Assembly (NCBI RefSeq): GCF_014530035.1
Contig: NZ_JACVMX010000001.1
Span: 372,001-436,000, forward strand
DNA: 64,000 bases
Source: Leucobacter sp. cx-328
Lineage (GTDB): Bacteria; Actinomycetota; Actinomycetes; Actinomycetales; Microbacteriaceae
Direction of reading: 5' to 3'
Below the pieces are notes generated by a model. That model worked only from the letters and a program-made list of their open reading frames with translations. It was not told the origin of the DNA and made no database searches. Below, in pieces: positions 11,241 through 18,608 of the stretch (positions within the stretch are counted from its first letter, which is position 1; every line of letters begins with the position of its first letter). A program made the translations under genes and the position numbers.

Positions 11241-12602
11241 ATGTCCGAACCACACCAGACGACTCCAGAGTCGGTCTCGCAGCGCCTTGACGCGCTGCCC
11301 TTCACCCGTAAGCACCGCAAGATTCTTGTCGGCTCCGGCATTGGCTGGGCGCTCGACGCGATGGATGTCGGTCTCATCTCGTTCATCGTCGCCGCGCTCA
11401 TCGCGCAGTGGGAGATTACCAAGGGCGAGGCTGGCCTCGTCGCTTCGATCGGCTTTGCTGGCATGGCGATCGGCGCAAGCTTCGGTGGCCTGCTCGCTGA
11501 CAAGATCGGTCGCCGCCAGGTGTTCGCGATCACGCTCCTTATCTACGGTCTCGCAACCGGTGCGAGTGCGCTCGTTGGCGGCATCGGCGTTCTGCTTGTC
11601 TTCCGCTTCTTCGTTGGCCTGGGACTCGGTGCCGAGCTCCCGGTCGCATCGACGTACGTCAGTGAGTTTGCGCCGGCACGAATCCGCGGCCGCATCATCG
11701 TCATCCTAGAAGCGTTCTGGGCTGTTGGCTGGACCGCATCGGCACTCATTGGTTACTTCGTAGTCCCCGCATCTGACAACGGCTGGCGCTGGGCCTTCGC
11801 GATCGGCGCGATTCCCGCGGTGTACGCCCTCATTGTGCGCTGGGCACTGCCTGAGTCGCCGCGCTGGCTCGCCGGCCGTGGCCGCCTCGACGAGGCTGAG
11901 AAGATCGTTGCTGACTTCGAGAAGTCGGCAGGCACCGCACGTATTGCACAGGCTGCTCCCGAGGTCGAAGAAAACCCCGCAGAGCAGATTGGTGCCCCGG
12001 GCAAGTCACGCGTTGGGGCGCTCTGGTCGAAGGAATTCCGTGGTCGCACCGCGGCGATCTGGACCGTCTGGTTCTGCGTGAACTTCGCCTATTACGGTGC
12101 GTTCATCTGGATCCCGAGCATCCTCGTTGATGCTGGCTTCCCGCTCGTGAAGTCGTTCGGCTTCACCCTCATCATTACCCTCGCTCAGCTGCCAGGCTAC
12201 GCCGTCGCCGCATGGCTCATTGAAAAGTGGGGCCGCCGCCTGACGCTGTCGGTATTCCTTGTCGGATCGGCCGCCTCGGCGATCGCCTTCGGCACCGTGC
12301 ACAGCGAGCCTGCGATCATCGCCTCTGGCATGGCGCTGTCGTTCTTCAACCTTGGCGCGTGGGGCGCGCTGTACGCGGTCACCCCCGAGCTGTACCCGAC
12401 CTCACTGCGCGGCACCGGAGCTGGCTGGGCCGCAGGCGTCGGCCGTATCGCGTCGATCATTGCGCCGCTGCTCGTGCCTGTGCTGCTCGTGGCTGGCGGA
12501 TCGGGCGTCACCTTCGGCGTCTTCGCTGTCTTCTTCTTCATTGCGGCCGCGGCCGCTTGGGGACTGGTGGAGCGCGGTGGTCGAGCGCTTGATGCGCGCT
12601 AG
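11241..12602 (+). CDS. MFS transporter (sugar-porter/NiaP-like)
   Basis: 453 residues from ATG 11241. An in-frame ATG at 11229 would add four residues, but TATGTT at 11228-11233 lies seven nt before 11241, pointing to a leaderless start there. There are twelve hydrophobic segments with a central hydrophilic loop. Diagnostic motifs are GWALDAMDVGLISF in helix 1, GGLLADKIGRRQ after helix 2, FFVGLGLGAELPVA, and PESPRWLAGRGR before the loop. This pattern fits the sugar-porter/NiaP/aromatic-acid branch of MFS. The substrate cannot be assigned from sequence. It is monocistronic and ends at a 19-bp perfect hairpin. Confidence 0.85.
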   Translation: MSEPHQTTPESVSQRLDALPFTRKHRKILVGSGIGWALDAMDVGLISFIVAALIAQWEITKGEAGLVASIGFAGMAIGASFGGLLADKIGRRQVFAITLLIYGLATGASALVGGIGVLLVFRFFVGLGLGAELPVASTYVSEFAPARIRGRIIVILEAFWAVGWTASALIGYFVVPASDNGWRWAFAIGAIPAVYALIVRWALPESPRWLAGRGRLDEAEKIVADFEKSAGTARIAQAAPEVEENPAEQIGAPGKSRVGALWSKEFRGRTAAIWTVWFCVNFAYYGAFIWIPSILVDAGFPLVKSFGFTLIITLAQLPGYAVAAWLIEKWGRRLTLSVFLVGSAASAIAFGTVHSEPAIIASGMALSFFNLGAWGALYAVTPELYPTSLRGTGAGWAAGVGRIASIIAPLLVPVLLVAGGSGVTFGVFAVFFFIAAAAAWGLVERGGRALDAR

Positions 12603-12620
12603 CGGATCCGCCCACACATA

Positions 12621-12662
12621 ACGAGGAGGGGCAAGCACCTAGCGGTGCTTGCCCCTCCTCGT
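12621..12662 (+). terminator. Perfect 19-bp bidirectional hairpin
   Basis: Arms 12621-12639 and 12644-12662 are exact reverse complements with the 4-nt loop TAGC. It lies between the convergent MFS gene and the thioredoxin cassette, so it can serve both strands. Confidence 0.9.
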
Positions 12663-12677
12663 ATTCCAGCAACGCAA

Positions 12678-12797
12678 TTAGGCGTTGCAGCTGCAGCGAT
12701 CTGCCTCAGCGACGCCCGCAAGCGCCTCCTCGATGTGGCTGCCGCAGCCAGCCCAGGTCGGCTTGTTGCAGTTCTCGCAGGTAACTCGTGCGCACAT
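12678..12797 (-). CDS. 39-residue Cys-rich mini-protein, CxxC...WAGCGxH type
   Basis: A 40-codon frame in good context: ATG 12797 preceded by AAGGAA on its strand. Cys at 2, 7, 10, 18, 35 and 37 and His21 give TCENCNKPTWAGCGSH, closely matching TCRTCNKTTWAGCGQH in the 61-residue protein at 13293-13478. Four clustered Cys/His ligands suggest a small zinc-ribbon or thiol-rich fold. It is the last gene of a minus-strand cassette with thioredoxin in the middle, so a thiol or metal role is plausible but inferred. The similarity to the second mini-gene and the ribosome binding site support it as real. Confidence 0.75.
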   Translation of the reverse strand: MCARVTCENCNKPTWAGCGSHIEEALAGVAEADRCSCNA

Positions 12798-12827
12798 GGT
12801 GTGATTCCTTAAATATTGTGTGAGTGA

Positions 12828-13211
12828 TTAGTTGGCGGAGTCGGCGTTTGCCGCTTCCTGCTCAGAAATCTGGCGACGGACATCGTCCATGTCGAGGTCG
12901 CGAGCGCCCTGAATGAGCTGCTCAAGCTGCGGGCCAGGCAGTGCGCCGGGCTGCGCGAAGACCAGAATGCCATCACGGAAAATCATCAGCGTCGGAATCG
13001 ACGTGATCTGGAACTGAGCCGCGAGCTGCTGCTCAGCCTCGGTGTCGACCTTGCCGAACACGATGTCGGCGTGCGTCTCTGAAGCCTTCTCGTAGGTCGG
13101 CGCGAAGTTGCGGCACGGGCCGCACCATTCTGCCCAGAAGTCAACGAAGAGGATGCCCTCGGCGTCGACAGCTGCCTGGAAGTTCTCAGTGGTGAGCGTT
13201 TTCGTAGCCAT
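12828..13211 (-). CDS. trxA: Thioredoxin
   Basis: 127 residues. Classical thioredoxin fold with active site WAEWCGPC (Cys30 and Cys33) and the cis-Pro segment ITSIPTLMIF. It reduces protein disulfides in the cytoplasm, as there is no signal peptide. An acidic extension of about 20 residues follows the fold. ATG 13211 is preceded by AAGGA at good spacing. It is sandwiched between two paralogous Cys-rich mini-protein genes and lies in an apparent three-gene unit behind the ATACCCC-TG-GGGGTAT operator, unlike trxA genes paired with trxB. This suggests a stress- or metal-responsive thioredoxin rather than the main housekeeping one. Confidence 0.93.
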   Translation of the reverse strand: MATKTLTTENFQAAVDAEGILFVDFWAEWCGPCRNFAPTYEKASETHADIVFGKVDTEAEQQLAAQFQITSIPTLMIFRDGILVFAQPGALPGPQLEQLIQGARDLDMDDVRRQISEQEAANADSAN

Positions 13212-13292
13212 AATGATGATCCTTGCAGAAAGAGATAGGAAAAGTCAGTGTAAAAGCGGGTCGGCCGCTCGAAAAGTGCCCGCTGGGGTGAC

Positions 13293-13478
13293 TTAGCGGC
13301 CGAACAGGCGCGCGAAGAAACCGGGGCGGCTTTCCTTGGCCGCATTGATTTCGGCCTGGGTGTGCTTGCCGTTGCACCACTGTGCCGCGGGAACGCCGCG
13401 CTTGACGGACGAGATGTGCTGGCCACAGCCAGCCCAGGTGGTCTTATTGCAGGTGCGGCAGGTAGTCGCTCGGCACAT
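13293..13478 (-). CDS. 61-residue Cys-rich mini-protein, CxxC...WAGCGxH type
   Basis: Begins MCRATTCRTCNKTTWAGCGQ. Cys 2, 7, 10, 18, 35 and His21 form the same motif as the 39-residue protein at 12678-12797, followed by WCNGKHTQAE and a basic/aromatic tail (FFARLFGR). ATG 13478 has AAAGG upstream at slightly long spacing. It is the first gene of the thioredoxin cassette, nearest the operator. Similar short proteins occur in other actinobacteria, to my knowledge without a defined function. A zinc-ribbon or redox-sensitive thiol role is inference. Confidence 0.8.
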   Translation of the reverse strand: MCRATTCRTCNKTTWAGCGQHISSVKRGVPAAQWCNGKHTQAEINAAKESRPGFFARLFGR

Positions 13479-13544
13479 AGTGGGCGGATCCTTTCGGGGA
13501 TGGTTCCCGCGCGGTCGCGGGGGTCGGTGTTCGGTGAATTAATA

Positions 13545-13572
13545 ATACCCCTGGGGGTATAAGTTGTGTCAA
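13545..13572 (-). promoter_or_regulatory. Promoter with CsoR/CstR (DUF156)-like operator for the thioredoxin cassette
   Basis: ATACCCC-TG-GGGGTAT (13545-13560) has perfect 7-bp arms and matches the operator style of the CsoR/RcnR/CstR copper, nickel or persulfide repressors. On the minus strand it is immediately downstream of TTGACA (13572-13567, a consensus -35) and reaches into a possible -10 TATTAT (13547-13542, 19-nt spacer). Repressor binding here would block polymerase. No repressor gene of this family is visible in the window. Confidence 0.7.
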
Positions 13573-13656
13573 GTGGGATGGCGTCAATCGGGGGAGATTG
13601 TGTGCGGGTGGCGTGGCGGCTTCTTGAAATGCGGTAGGCTCGTTTTGCAAGTGTCC

Positions 13657-13729
13657 GCCTCCGTAGCTCAGGGGATAGAGCATCAGTTTCCGGTACTGAG
13701 GGTCGGGGGTTCGAATCCCTCCGGGGGCA
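13657..13729 (+). tRNA. tRNA-Arg (anticodon CCG)
   Basis: Folds as a complete cloverleaf: acceptor GCCTCCG/CGGGGGC, D-arm GCTC...GAGC, anticodon stem TCAGT/ACTGA around loop TTCCGGT (anticodon CCG at 13690-13692), and T-arm GGGGG-TTCGAAT-CCCTC. Discriminator A at 13729, no encoded CCA. It decodes CGG. Its 3' half is the attachment site of the neighbouring integrative element, whose insertion regenerated the gene. Confidence 0.95.
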
Positions 13730-13733
13730 CGAG
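13711..13733 (+). repeat. attL (23-bp direct repeat in tRNA-Arg 3' end)
   Basis: The 23 bp running from TCGAATCCC to CACGAG recur exactly at 19253-19275. The repeat includes the T-loop, T-stem and acceptor end of the tRNA, typical of tyrosine-integrase attachment cores. Confidence 0.9.
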
Positions 13734-13741
13734 CAAGATAG

Positions 13742-13782
13742 AGGCTCTGGCCAGGTATTTATTGCCCATCCAGAGCCTTTTT
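13742..13782 (+). terminator. Hairpin with U tract downstream of tRNA-Arg
   Basis: AGGCTCTGG (13742-13750) pairs with CCAGAGCCT (13770-13778), followed by TTTTTCT. This is a classical intrinsic terminator lying just inside the element between the tRNA and the convergent integrase remnant. Confidence 0.8.
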
Positions 13783-13807
13783 CTATGTGCTTGTGCCGTT
13801 CTGTGCG

Positions 13808-14972
13808 CTAAGCCTCCCCGAACAGGGCCGCGAAGCGATCCACCGCGGTGCGCTGCATGGTTGCAGTGACGTGGCTGTACAGATCCATCGTGATCGCGAT
13901 AGACCCATGCCCTAGACGTTCCTGTACGATATTTGGATGCTCGCCCAGTGCTAGCAAGATTGTTGCGTGCGAGTGCCTGAGCCCATGCAGCGGCATCTTT
14001 GGGAAGGTGTCTTCCTCGAGGGTTTTGTGAGCTTGAGTGATGCGCCGCGTCCTAGTGTCTGTAATGCGTTTAGAGTTGCGCAGCTCACCAGCCTCATTGC
14101 CGAAGATGTTCACGCCGGGGCGAACTAGCTCACGGGAGATTTCGGCCTTCGTAGCGCGTAGTACCTTGATTGCCACAAGCAGTGCCGCATCTGCGTCAAC
14201 GATACGCGCTCGCCCGCTCTTGGTTGACTTCGCCTGACCGCGTTCGGCGCTATCGGCAGCGCGTCTGATCGAAATGCGTGCTGCCTTGTGGTCAACGTCG
14301 CTCCAACGCAGCGCCAGGGCTTCACCGCGCCTCATGCCCGTGCTCGCGAGGGCTAGCCAAAGGGGGTGAGATTGGTCTTTGTATGTGTCGCGGTTCCATT
14401 CCAGGAAAGCCTTGAGCTGCGGGGCTGTCCACGTCACCATTTCTTCGCGCTCAGCGCGAATGTCCCTACCGGTGGGAAGCTTCACAATCTTCTTGAGGCG
14501 TGCCGGGTTCTTGGTGAGAAACCCGTCTTCCATTGCTGCGTCAAGGCTCGCTGCCAACGTGATTGAAGTTTTGTTGACCGTATTTGCGCTGAGTGGTGCG
14601 CCGTCTTTGCCCCCGCGCTCACGAAGAATCTTGTAGAGCTTTCAGACTGAGGGGCCGGTGAGCTTGTCAATCGGCCTGCTGCCGATGCATTGGGGAGATG
14701 TAGTTGTTGAACTGGCGACGGTATCCAAGCATTGTTGCGGGCGCGAGCGTGAGTGAATCTAGCCACTCCGCGCCGTACTTCTCGGGCGTGGGAACAGCGC
14801 CGTGGAATTGCTCATAATTGCTTCGCTTGAGGATCGCCTTCTGCATGGCTTCATCGGCACTCTCCACGTCTGGGAAGCCGCCACGCACAAGCCGCTTCTG
14901 GCCTTGCGGATCATCGGATGGGTCAACCGGGACGTAAATCAGGAAGCGCCAACGCTAGCCAGCCTTTGTCAT
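13808..14972 (-). pseudogene. Tyrosine-type integrase, three inactivating lesions
   Basis: The C-terminal catalytic domain is intact in one frame (13808-14557): TGMRRGEAL (first Arg), HGLRHSHAT (HxxR), LGHGSI (His) and the Tyr in DLYSHV. Upstream coding continues in other frames. An in-frame TGA at 14642-14644 interrupts the linker, a frameshift lies near 14690-14700, and a TAG at 14955-14957 falls at codon 6 of the predicted N-terminus (MTKAG, stop, RWRFLIYV). The middle segment carries the arm- and core-binding region (SNYEQFHGAVPT, EKYGAEWLDSL). Together about 390 residues of a typical phage/ICE integrase can be rebuilt. It sits next to attL in tRNA-Arg, as expected. Confidence 0.9.
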
Positions 14973-15282
14973 GTAGGGCAGTAGTGAGCCTTCGCCGCGG
15001 CGACATGATCGCTTCGTCCCAACATTCGTAAAGCAGGCGACACCGCAAACCTCAGCCCGGGCTCAGCAGAATACGTCGTCAACTAAGGCACAGCAGAATA
15101 CGTCGAAGAGGGAGTAAGAGGGAGTAAGAGGGAGTAGGAGGGTGGGGCGGTAAGCAACTGAACTGCTCCTCTGAAATTGGAACTGATTTATTCAGTCCAA
15201 CTCCAGGGGACTAGTTCACAATCGTCCAATCTTGAACCCAGGATGCTTTCGACTCAGAAGGAGGCCCCAATCTGAACGAAGA
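14973..15282. other. Non-coding stretch with short repeats
   Basis: No convincing gene. It contains a 15-bp direct repeat beginning CAGCAGAATACG (15064-15078 and 15091-15105) and, just after it, three tandem copies of GGAGTAAGAG with one change (15111-15140). These could be integrase arm-type sites or remnants of a replication or transfer region of the element. I see no promoter or RNA gene. Confidence 0.5.
15111..15140 (+). repeat. Purine-rich 10-bp tandem repeat, three copies
   Basis: GGAGTAAGAG, GGAGTAAGAG, GGAGTAGGAG in direct succession, preceded by the paired 15-bp repeats. Function unknown. Confidence 0.85.
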
Positions 15283-16041
15283 CTAGTGAGATTGAGCGGA
15301 CGGCGCCTCCCGCTGAATAGCTACATGATGCGCGGAGGAACCCTCAGGGTCGCCGGTCGGATCCTCATCCACGCGAACAAACTCAGGGGCCCGAAACGAT
15401 TCTCCGGCCTCAAGCGATTCGGGATCGATCATCCAAGTTCGGGTCTTATCCTTCGAACGCTCCCAACCAGCTAGTTCCCCAAACCGGAATCCCGCACCTC
15501 TAAGCGAGGCAGAAAGCCGAAGTTCAACTGTGCCTTCAGGTACGGGAGCGGGATTCTTAACCCCTGCTATGTGGCGATTCAATCCATTTGCATGTAGGGA
15601 CTTGCATCGGCTGCACTTGCAACCGCATCCAGATACGGGGTGGGCCGGTGGCTGACAATCCGAGCAAGCACAAGTGCAGTCACTGTGTTGTTGCTGCTGT
15701 TTTGAGCGCTTAAAATTGTCGAGTCTCATGAATCCAAGGACGCATGCGGCTGCAACTAATACAATTACAACGGACGCTAGCAGTGCAAGGCAGGGAGAGA
15801 GAGGGGTGTCCCCGAGCTTGATGTTCTTGGCCAAGCCTGGGCCGGCTGCAATGAGGGCAAACGCTCCGGTGATGACTGCGGTGACATCTAGAAACCGCTT
15901 CGCGATCGGATACTGCGCAAGGTCTGATGCTGATTGGAATAGTTTGATAGCTCCAGTCAGCGCTGCGAGCCCTAAGGCGATCATTCCAGAGACGTAAGTT
16001 AGCCATTCTGCTGAACTATGTACGGTAGCGCTGAGTATCAT
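15283..16041 (-). CDS. Membrane protein with double CxCxCxxC cysteine cluster, unknown function
   Basis: 252 residues. Three hydrophobic segments (about residues 12-35, 52-72 and 84-104) are followed by a basic/Gln-rich stretch and then eight Cys within 25 residues. These form CTCACSDC (122-129) and CGCKCSRC (139-146), two copies of CxCxCxxC spaced by nine residues. The last 100 residues are soluble and acidic. The Cys block looks like a metal or Fe-S site on one side of the membrane. The start ATG 16041 has TAGGAT six nt upstream, the same leaderless pattern as core genes, supporting expression. It lies inside the integrative element. No family recognised. Confidence 0.65.
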   Translation of the reverse strand: MILSATVHSSAEWLTYVSGMIALGLAALTGAIKLFQSASDLAQYPIAKRFLDVTAVITGAFALIAAGPGLAKNIKLGDTPLSPCLALLASVVIVLVAAACVLGFMRLDNFKRSKQQQQHSDCTCACSDCQPPAHPVSGCGCKCSRCKSLHANGLNRHIAGVKNPAPVPEGTVELRLSASLRGAGFRFGELAGWERSKDKTRTWMIDPESLEAGESFRAPEFVRVDEDPTGDPEGSSAHHVAIQREAPSAQSH

Positions 16042-16492
16042 GTCTGGATCCTATCTTGAAAGCAGTGATCAGCTATGTAGTTGCGTGTTGCCTCGATTTG
16101 CCTTGAGATCAAGACTTCGCTGGCAAACACTCGTCGCGATCATTGGGAAAGTTGGGTTTCCCTAGTGCGGTGCCTTGTCCTGCATGCTTGGGCTTGGCTG
16201 GGTGGGGGTACCTCCCAGGGGCCAGGGGCAGCACCCGCCGGATAGCAAGTCTCATTCTGCATGCGCTCTGTCGGTGTTTTTCAGCGCGGTTTTGAGCGCG
16301 CGCAGGATCGTCTCTGGCGGCATTTTCGTAGGCTGGTTGAGGGTTTATGCCTCCCGGTCTTTTCTGTAGCGTCGTTGGTTTTCGGCATTGCCACCGTGCA
16401 TGAACTTTCGCATGATTCCGCCACTTATCCGTTACAAATGGCGAGATTGTGGCATAGATAAGCGTTGCGGGTTCTGCTAAGGTGACCTGCAT
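16042..16492. other. 451-nt stretch without a recognisable gene
   Basis: Open frames exist on both strands but none shows family features, a ribosome binding site or codon use like the neighbours. The right part is AT-richer and contains GGCATAGATAAG near 16451, a possible promoter for the truncated primase-like frame downstream. It is best seen as decayed element DNA. Confidence 0.5.
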
Positions 16493-16741
16493 TTGATGCG
16501 CGCTGATGCTCGTTACTGTTCGGGCGCTTGCAGAGTCGCAGCGCACCGTAAAAAGCGTTTACATAGTGGACAGTTCCCGCCGAATGTAACGGCTACGAAG
16601 CGCTTTGTGTGCGCAAAAGGTAAGATTCCGCTGCAGATCACGGGCCGCATTGCCAGCTCCATCAACCCCGAGACGTGGGAGACAAGGGTCGAAGTCTTGG
16701 CCTCAAACGTGGGCAGAGGCGGGGCGACGCCTCGGTGTTGA
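16493..16741 (+). pseudogene. Fragment of mobile-element replication protein (DNA primase/polymerase N-terminus)
   Basis: About 82 codons. RYCSGACRVAAHRKKR resembles the Cys-containing end of actinobacterial element replication proteins. KRFVCAKGKIPLQITGR followed by ASSINPETWE matches the first motif of bifunctional primase/polymerase N-terminal domains. The two are joined, and the frame then runs into unrelated sequence and stops, so this is an internal-deletion remnant rather than a working gene. Family assignment is from memory of motif style and is moderate. Confidence 0.45.
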
Positions 16742-16850
16742 TGAAGTACAAACCCGTCAGCCTATTCAGGTGTTCGTAAACGCGGCGCCTGGTATGGATG
16801 AGCAGGGGTTGACGCGATGCATTGTGCGCGAGTTGGAAGACCGGCTCTGA
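16731..16850 (+). pseudogene. Possible phage tape-measure or structural gene 3' remnant
   Basis: In a frame different from the fragment just upstream, the last ~40 codons read RQPIQVFVNAAPGMDEQGL and end REL-EDRL, stop. The short beta-strand/APGM/amphipathic-helix ending resembles C-termini of siphophage tape-measure proteins. It is followed directly by a hairpin with CTTT. Identification is tentative; it may simply be an unassignable 3' end left by deletion of prophage DNA. Confidence 0.3.
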
Positions 16851-16869
16851 CAGTGACCCTATAGCGAGA

Positions 16870-16912
16870 AGCCCTCGCATCTACTCTTCGGAGCGGGTGC
16901 GAGGGCTCTTTG
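16870..16912 (+). terminator. Hairpin terminator after prophage remnant
   Basis: AGCCCTCGCA (16870-16879) pairs perfectly with TGCGAGGGCT (16898-16907), followed by CTTTG. Confidence 0.75.
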
Positions 16913-16941
16913 CGTGCTTCCGGAATGCTCTAGGTTTACAA

Positions 16942-17694
16942 CTACCTACTATTTCTCTGCTTACGAGTTCGAGTCCTCTTGTCGTTGGCGTGCACCCATT
17001 CTGGAGCGTCCTGCGGACGTCCGATTATCCATCTACGTGAAACTTGGGCAATGTAATTGGTCACCGAAAAGCTGAGGTCGTGCTGTACTTCCCCGACTAC
17101 CAGCAACATAAAAGGGGAGAGCGGAAAGACTACTGTCGTCAGGTGCTCGTCACGCTTGATACAGATCACAGCGCCGTCACCTGTCATCATCGGATGGGGC
17201 TGCTCGACTACCGCCCAATTCCAATTCTCGATTCCCGCATCCCGAAGCGTCACATCGCTAGCGTTCAGATCTTTATGAAGCGAGATCATATCTCCGAGGT
17301 TGAACTCGACCTCTTCGAATTCATCCGAATCAAACGATCCGCGTATCACGGAGACTGATAAGTCATTTTGGTCCGCGTAAAGGCCGCGTTCGATAAACAT
17401 GTCCATAAAGTCCGTCAGGTCTCTACGGTCAGACTGACTGAACTCGGGGTTGGTGCATGCGGCTCGGATTGCCCGTATGCCCCTTGCCTCGATCTGGGAG
17501 TAGTGCGCTTCCCTATCGTGTTTCAACACGGCAGTTTGGTAGGCGTACTTCACTATCGTCGCATTTGAAGCGCGGAGGATTAAGGCTCTCTCGTTCTGAA
17601 TGTCGGCCACATAGATATCCCCGTTCTTATCAGCCCAAGGCAACATGTACGACCTTGGAATGATGTGCGCACGTTTCACTTGACTGCTGCTCAT
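16942..17694 (-). CDS. DUF4238-like protein
   Basis: 250 residues from ATG 17694. The N-terminus RAHIIPRSYMLPWAD matches the start of DUF4238 proteins (a His/Pro motif followed by an aromatic and a Trp/Phe segment). The conserved middle (FMDMFIERG) and late MMTGDGAVICI/FPLSPFMLL parts also fit. DUF4238 proteins are about 250-350 residues, are scattered on mobile elements and lack a defined biochemical role; some occur in defence-like settings. There is no signal peptide. The C-terminal 15 residues are strongly basic. It lies within the integrative element, divergent from the DUF1643 gene. Confidence 0.55.
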   Translation of the reverse strand: MSSSQVKRAHIIPRSYMLPWADKNGDIYVADIQNERALILRASNATIVKYAYQTAVLKHDREAHYSQIEARGIRAIRAACTNPEFSQSDRRDLTDFMDMFIERGLYADQNDLSVSVIRGSFDSDEFEEVEFNLGDMISLHKDLNASDVTLRDAGIENWNWAVVEQPHPMMTGDGAVICIKRDEHLTTVVFPLSPFMLLVVGEVQHDLSFSVTNYIAQVSRRWIIGRPQDAPEWVHANDKRTRTRKQRNSR

Positions 17695-17853
17695 GAAGAC
17701 ATGCTGTCAGATTCAGACACATCGTGACGGGCACGTCCCCCGGCCCGATTTTTCCACACTGGCGGAAACCTGCACTCTGCTGTGCTGTTCGTGTCAGTGA
17801 ATGTCGCATATGAAGGGTTAAGCCCCAATCCTTGTACTTGCTATCGTCGAATC

Positions 17854-18432
17854 ATGGACGAGTGGACACAGGTATCAAATCAAGATGATTCAGCTAGATT
17901 TGAGCTTCACGATGGGAGCTCGAACCCATTGATTTTCATCGGATATAACCCGAGCACGGCAACCCCTGAAAAGTTGGATAAGACACTTGAGAAGCTGCGT
18001 GGTCTTGCTTCAAGGTTTCAGTCCGAGGGGACAGCAAACGGGTTTGGTGTGATTGGCGGGCTTCGGATGTTTAACGTCTATCCCGAGCGATCACCGAAGC
18101 CTGACAAATTATCTGATCCGGTGATTTCTGAGCTTCACACGGAAAATATGGCCCATATCGCAAAGTCGGTTGACGGGAAAGAGCTCAAGGTGGTTGCTGC
18201 GTGGGGAGCGCTGATTGAGAAATACAGGAAGCCTTCCTTGATCCCGCAGTTGATTGAGATTCTTGATTTGGCTGAACTCTCTAATTGCAGTTGGTGGAGT
18301 TTGGGGCCGTTAACGAAAAATGGGCACCCGTGGCATCCACGTTTTCGCGATGAAAATGCGGAGCTAACTCCGTTCGACCTTGGCGCCTACAAGTTGGTAC
18401 TGCGTCGGATCCTTAAGGAACGTGCGAAGTAA
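17854..18432 (+). CDS. DUF1643 domain protein
   Basis: 192 residues from ATG 17854. The frame extends to 17782, but TATCGT at 17842-17847 lies six nt before the ATG, so 17854 is chosen. Motifs typical of DUF1643: LIFIGYNPSTATPEKLDKT, GGLRMFNVYPERSP, VVAAWGALIEKYRK and GPLTKNGHPWHPRF. The family is small, soluble and common on phages and elements. Some members occur near nucleic-acid-modifying enzymes, but its reaction is not established to my knowledge. A hairpin follows the stop. It is cargo of the integrative element. Confidence 0.8.
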   Translation: MDEWTQVSNQDDSARFELHDGSSNPLIFIGYNPSTATPEKLDKTLEKLRGLASRFQSEGTANGFGVIGGLRMFNVYPERSPKPDKLSDPVISELHTENMAHIAKSVDGKELKVVAAWGALIEKYRKPSLIPQLIEILDLAELSNCSWWSLGPLTKNGHPWHPRFRDENAELTPFDLGAYKLVLRRILKERAK

Positions 18433-18450
18433 TTGTGGGAGAGTGGTTGT

Positions 18451-18489
18451 GAAGGGTTTGGAGATACTTCGTCTGTTTCCAAGCCCTTC
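18451..18489 (+). terminator. 12-bp hairpin after DUF1643 gene
   Basis: Arms 18451-18462 and 18478-18489 pair with one G-U, around a 15-nt loop. Probable terminator. Confidence 0.7.
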
Positions 18490-18608
18490 ACCTGTTTCAG
18501 GTGCGTCCCTAAACATCGGCACCATTTTCGCGGCGTCTAATGAATGCCCCCGCCTGTTTTCCCAAACGGGCCTCTCCAATGTGGGAGCGTTGAGTGTAGC
18601 CTCCGAGT

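Noticed and set aside
15064-15140. CRISPR-like repeats
   Set aside because: The repeats are 10-15 bp, partly tandem without spacers, and no cas gene is nearby.
16109-16546. Minus-strand frame of 145 codons in the element
   Set aside because: The translation is low-information and rich in Arg/Pro/Ala, with no promoter or ribosome site. It overlaps the primase-like fragment on the other strand.
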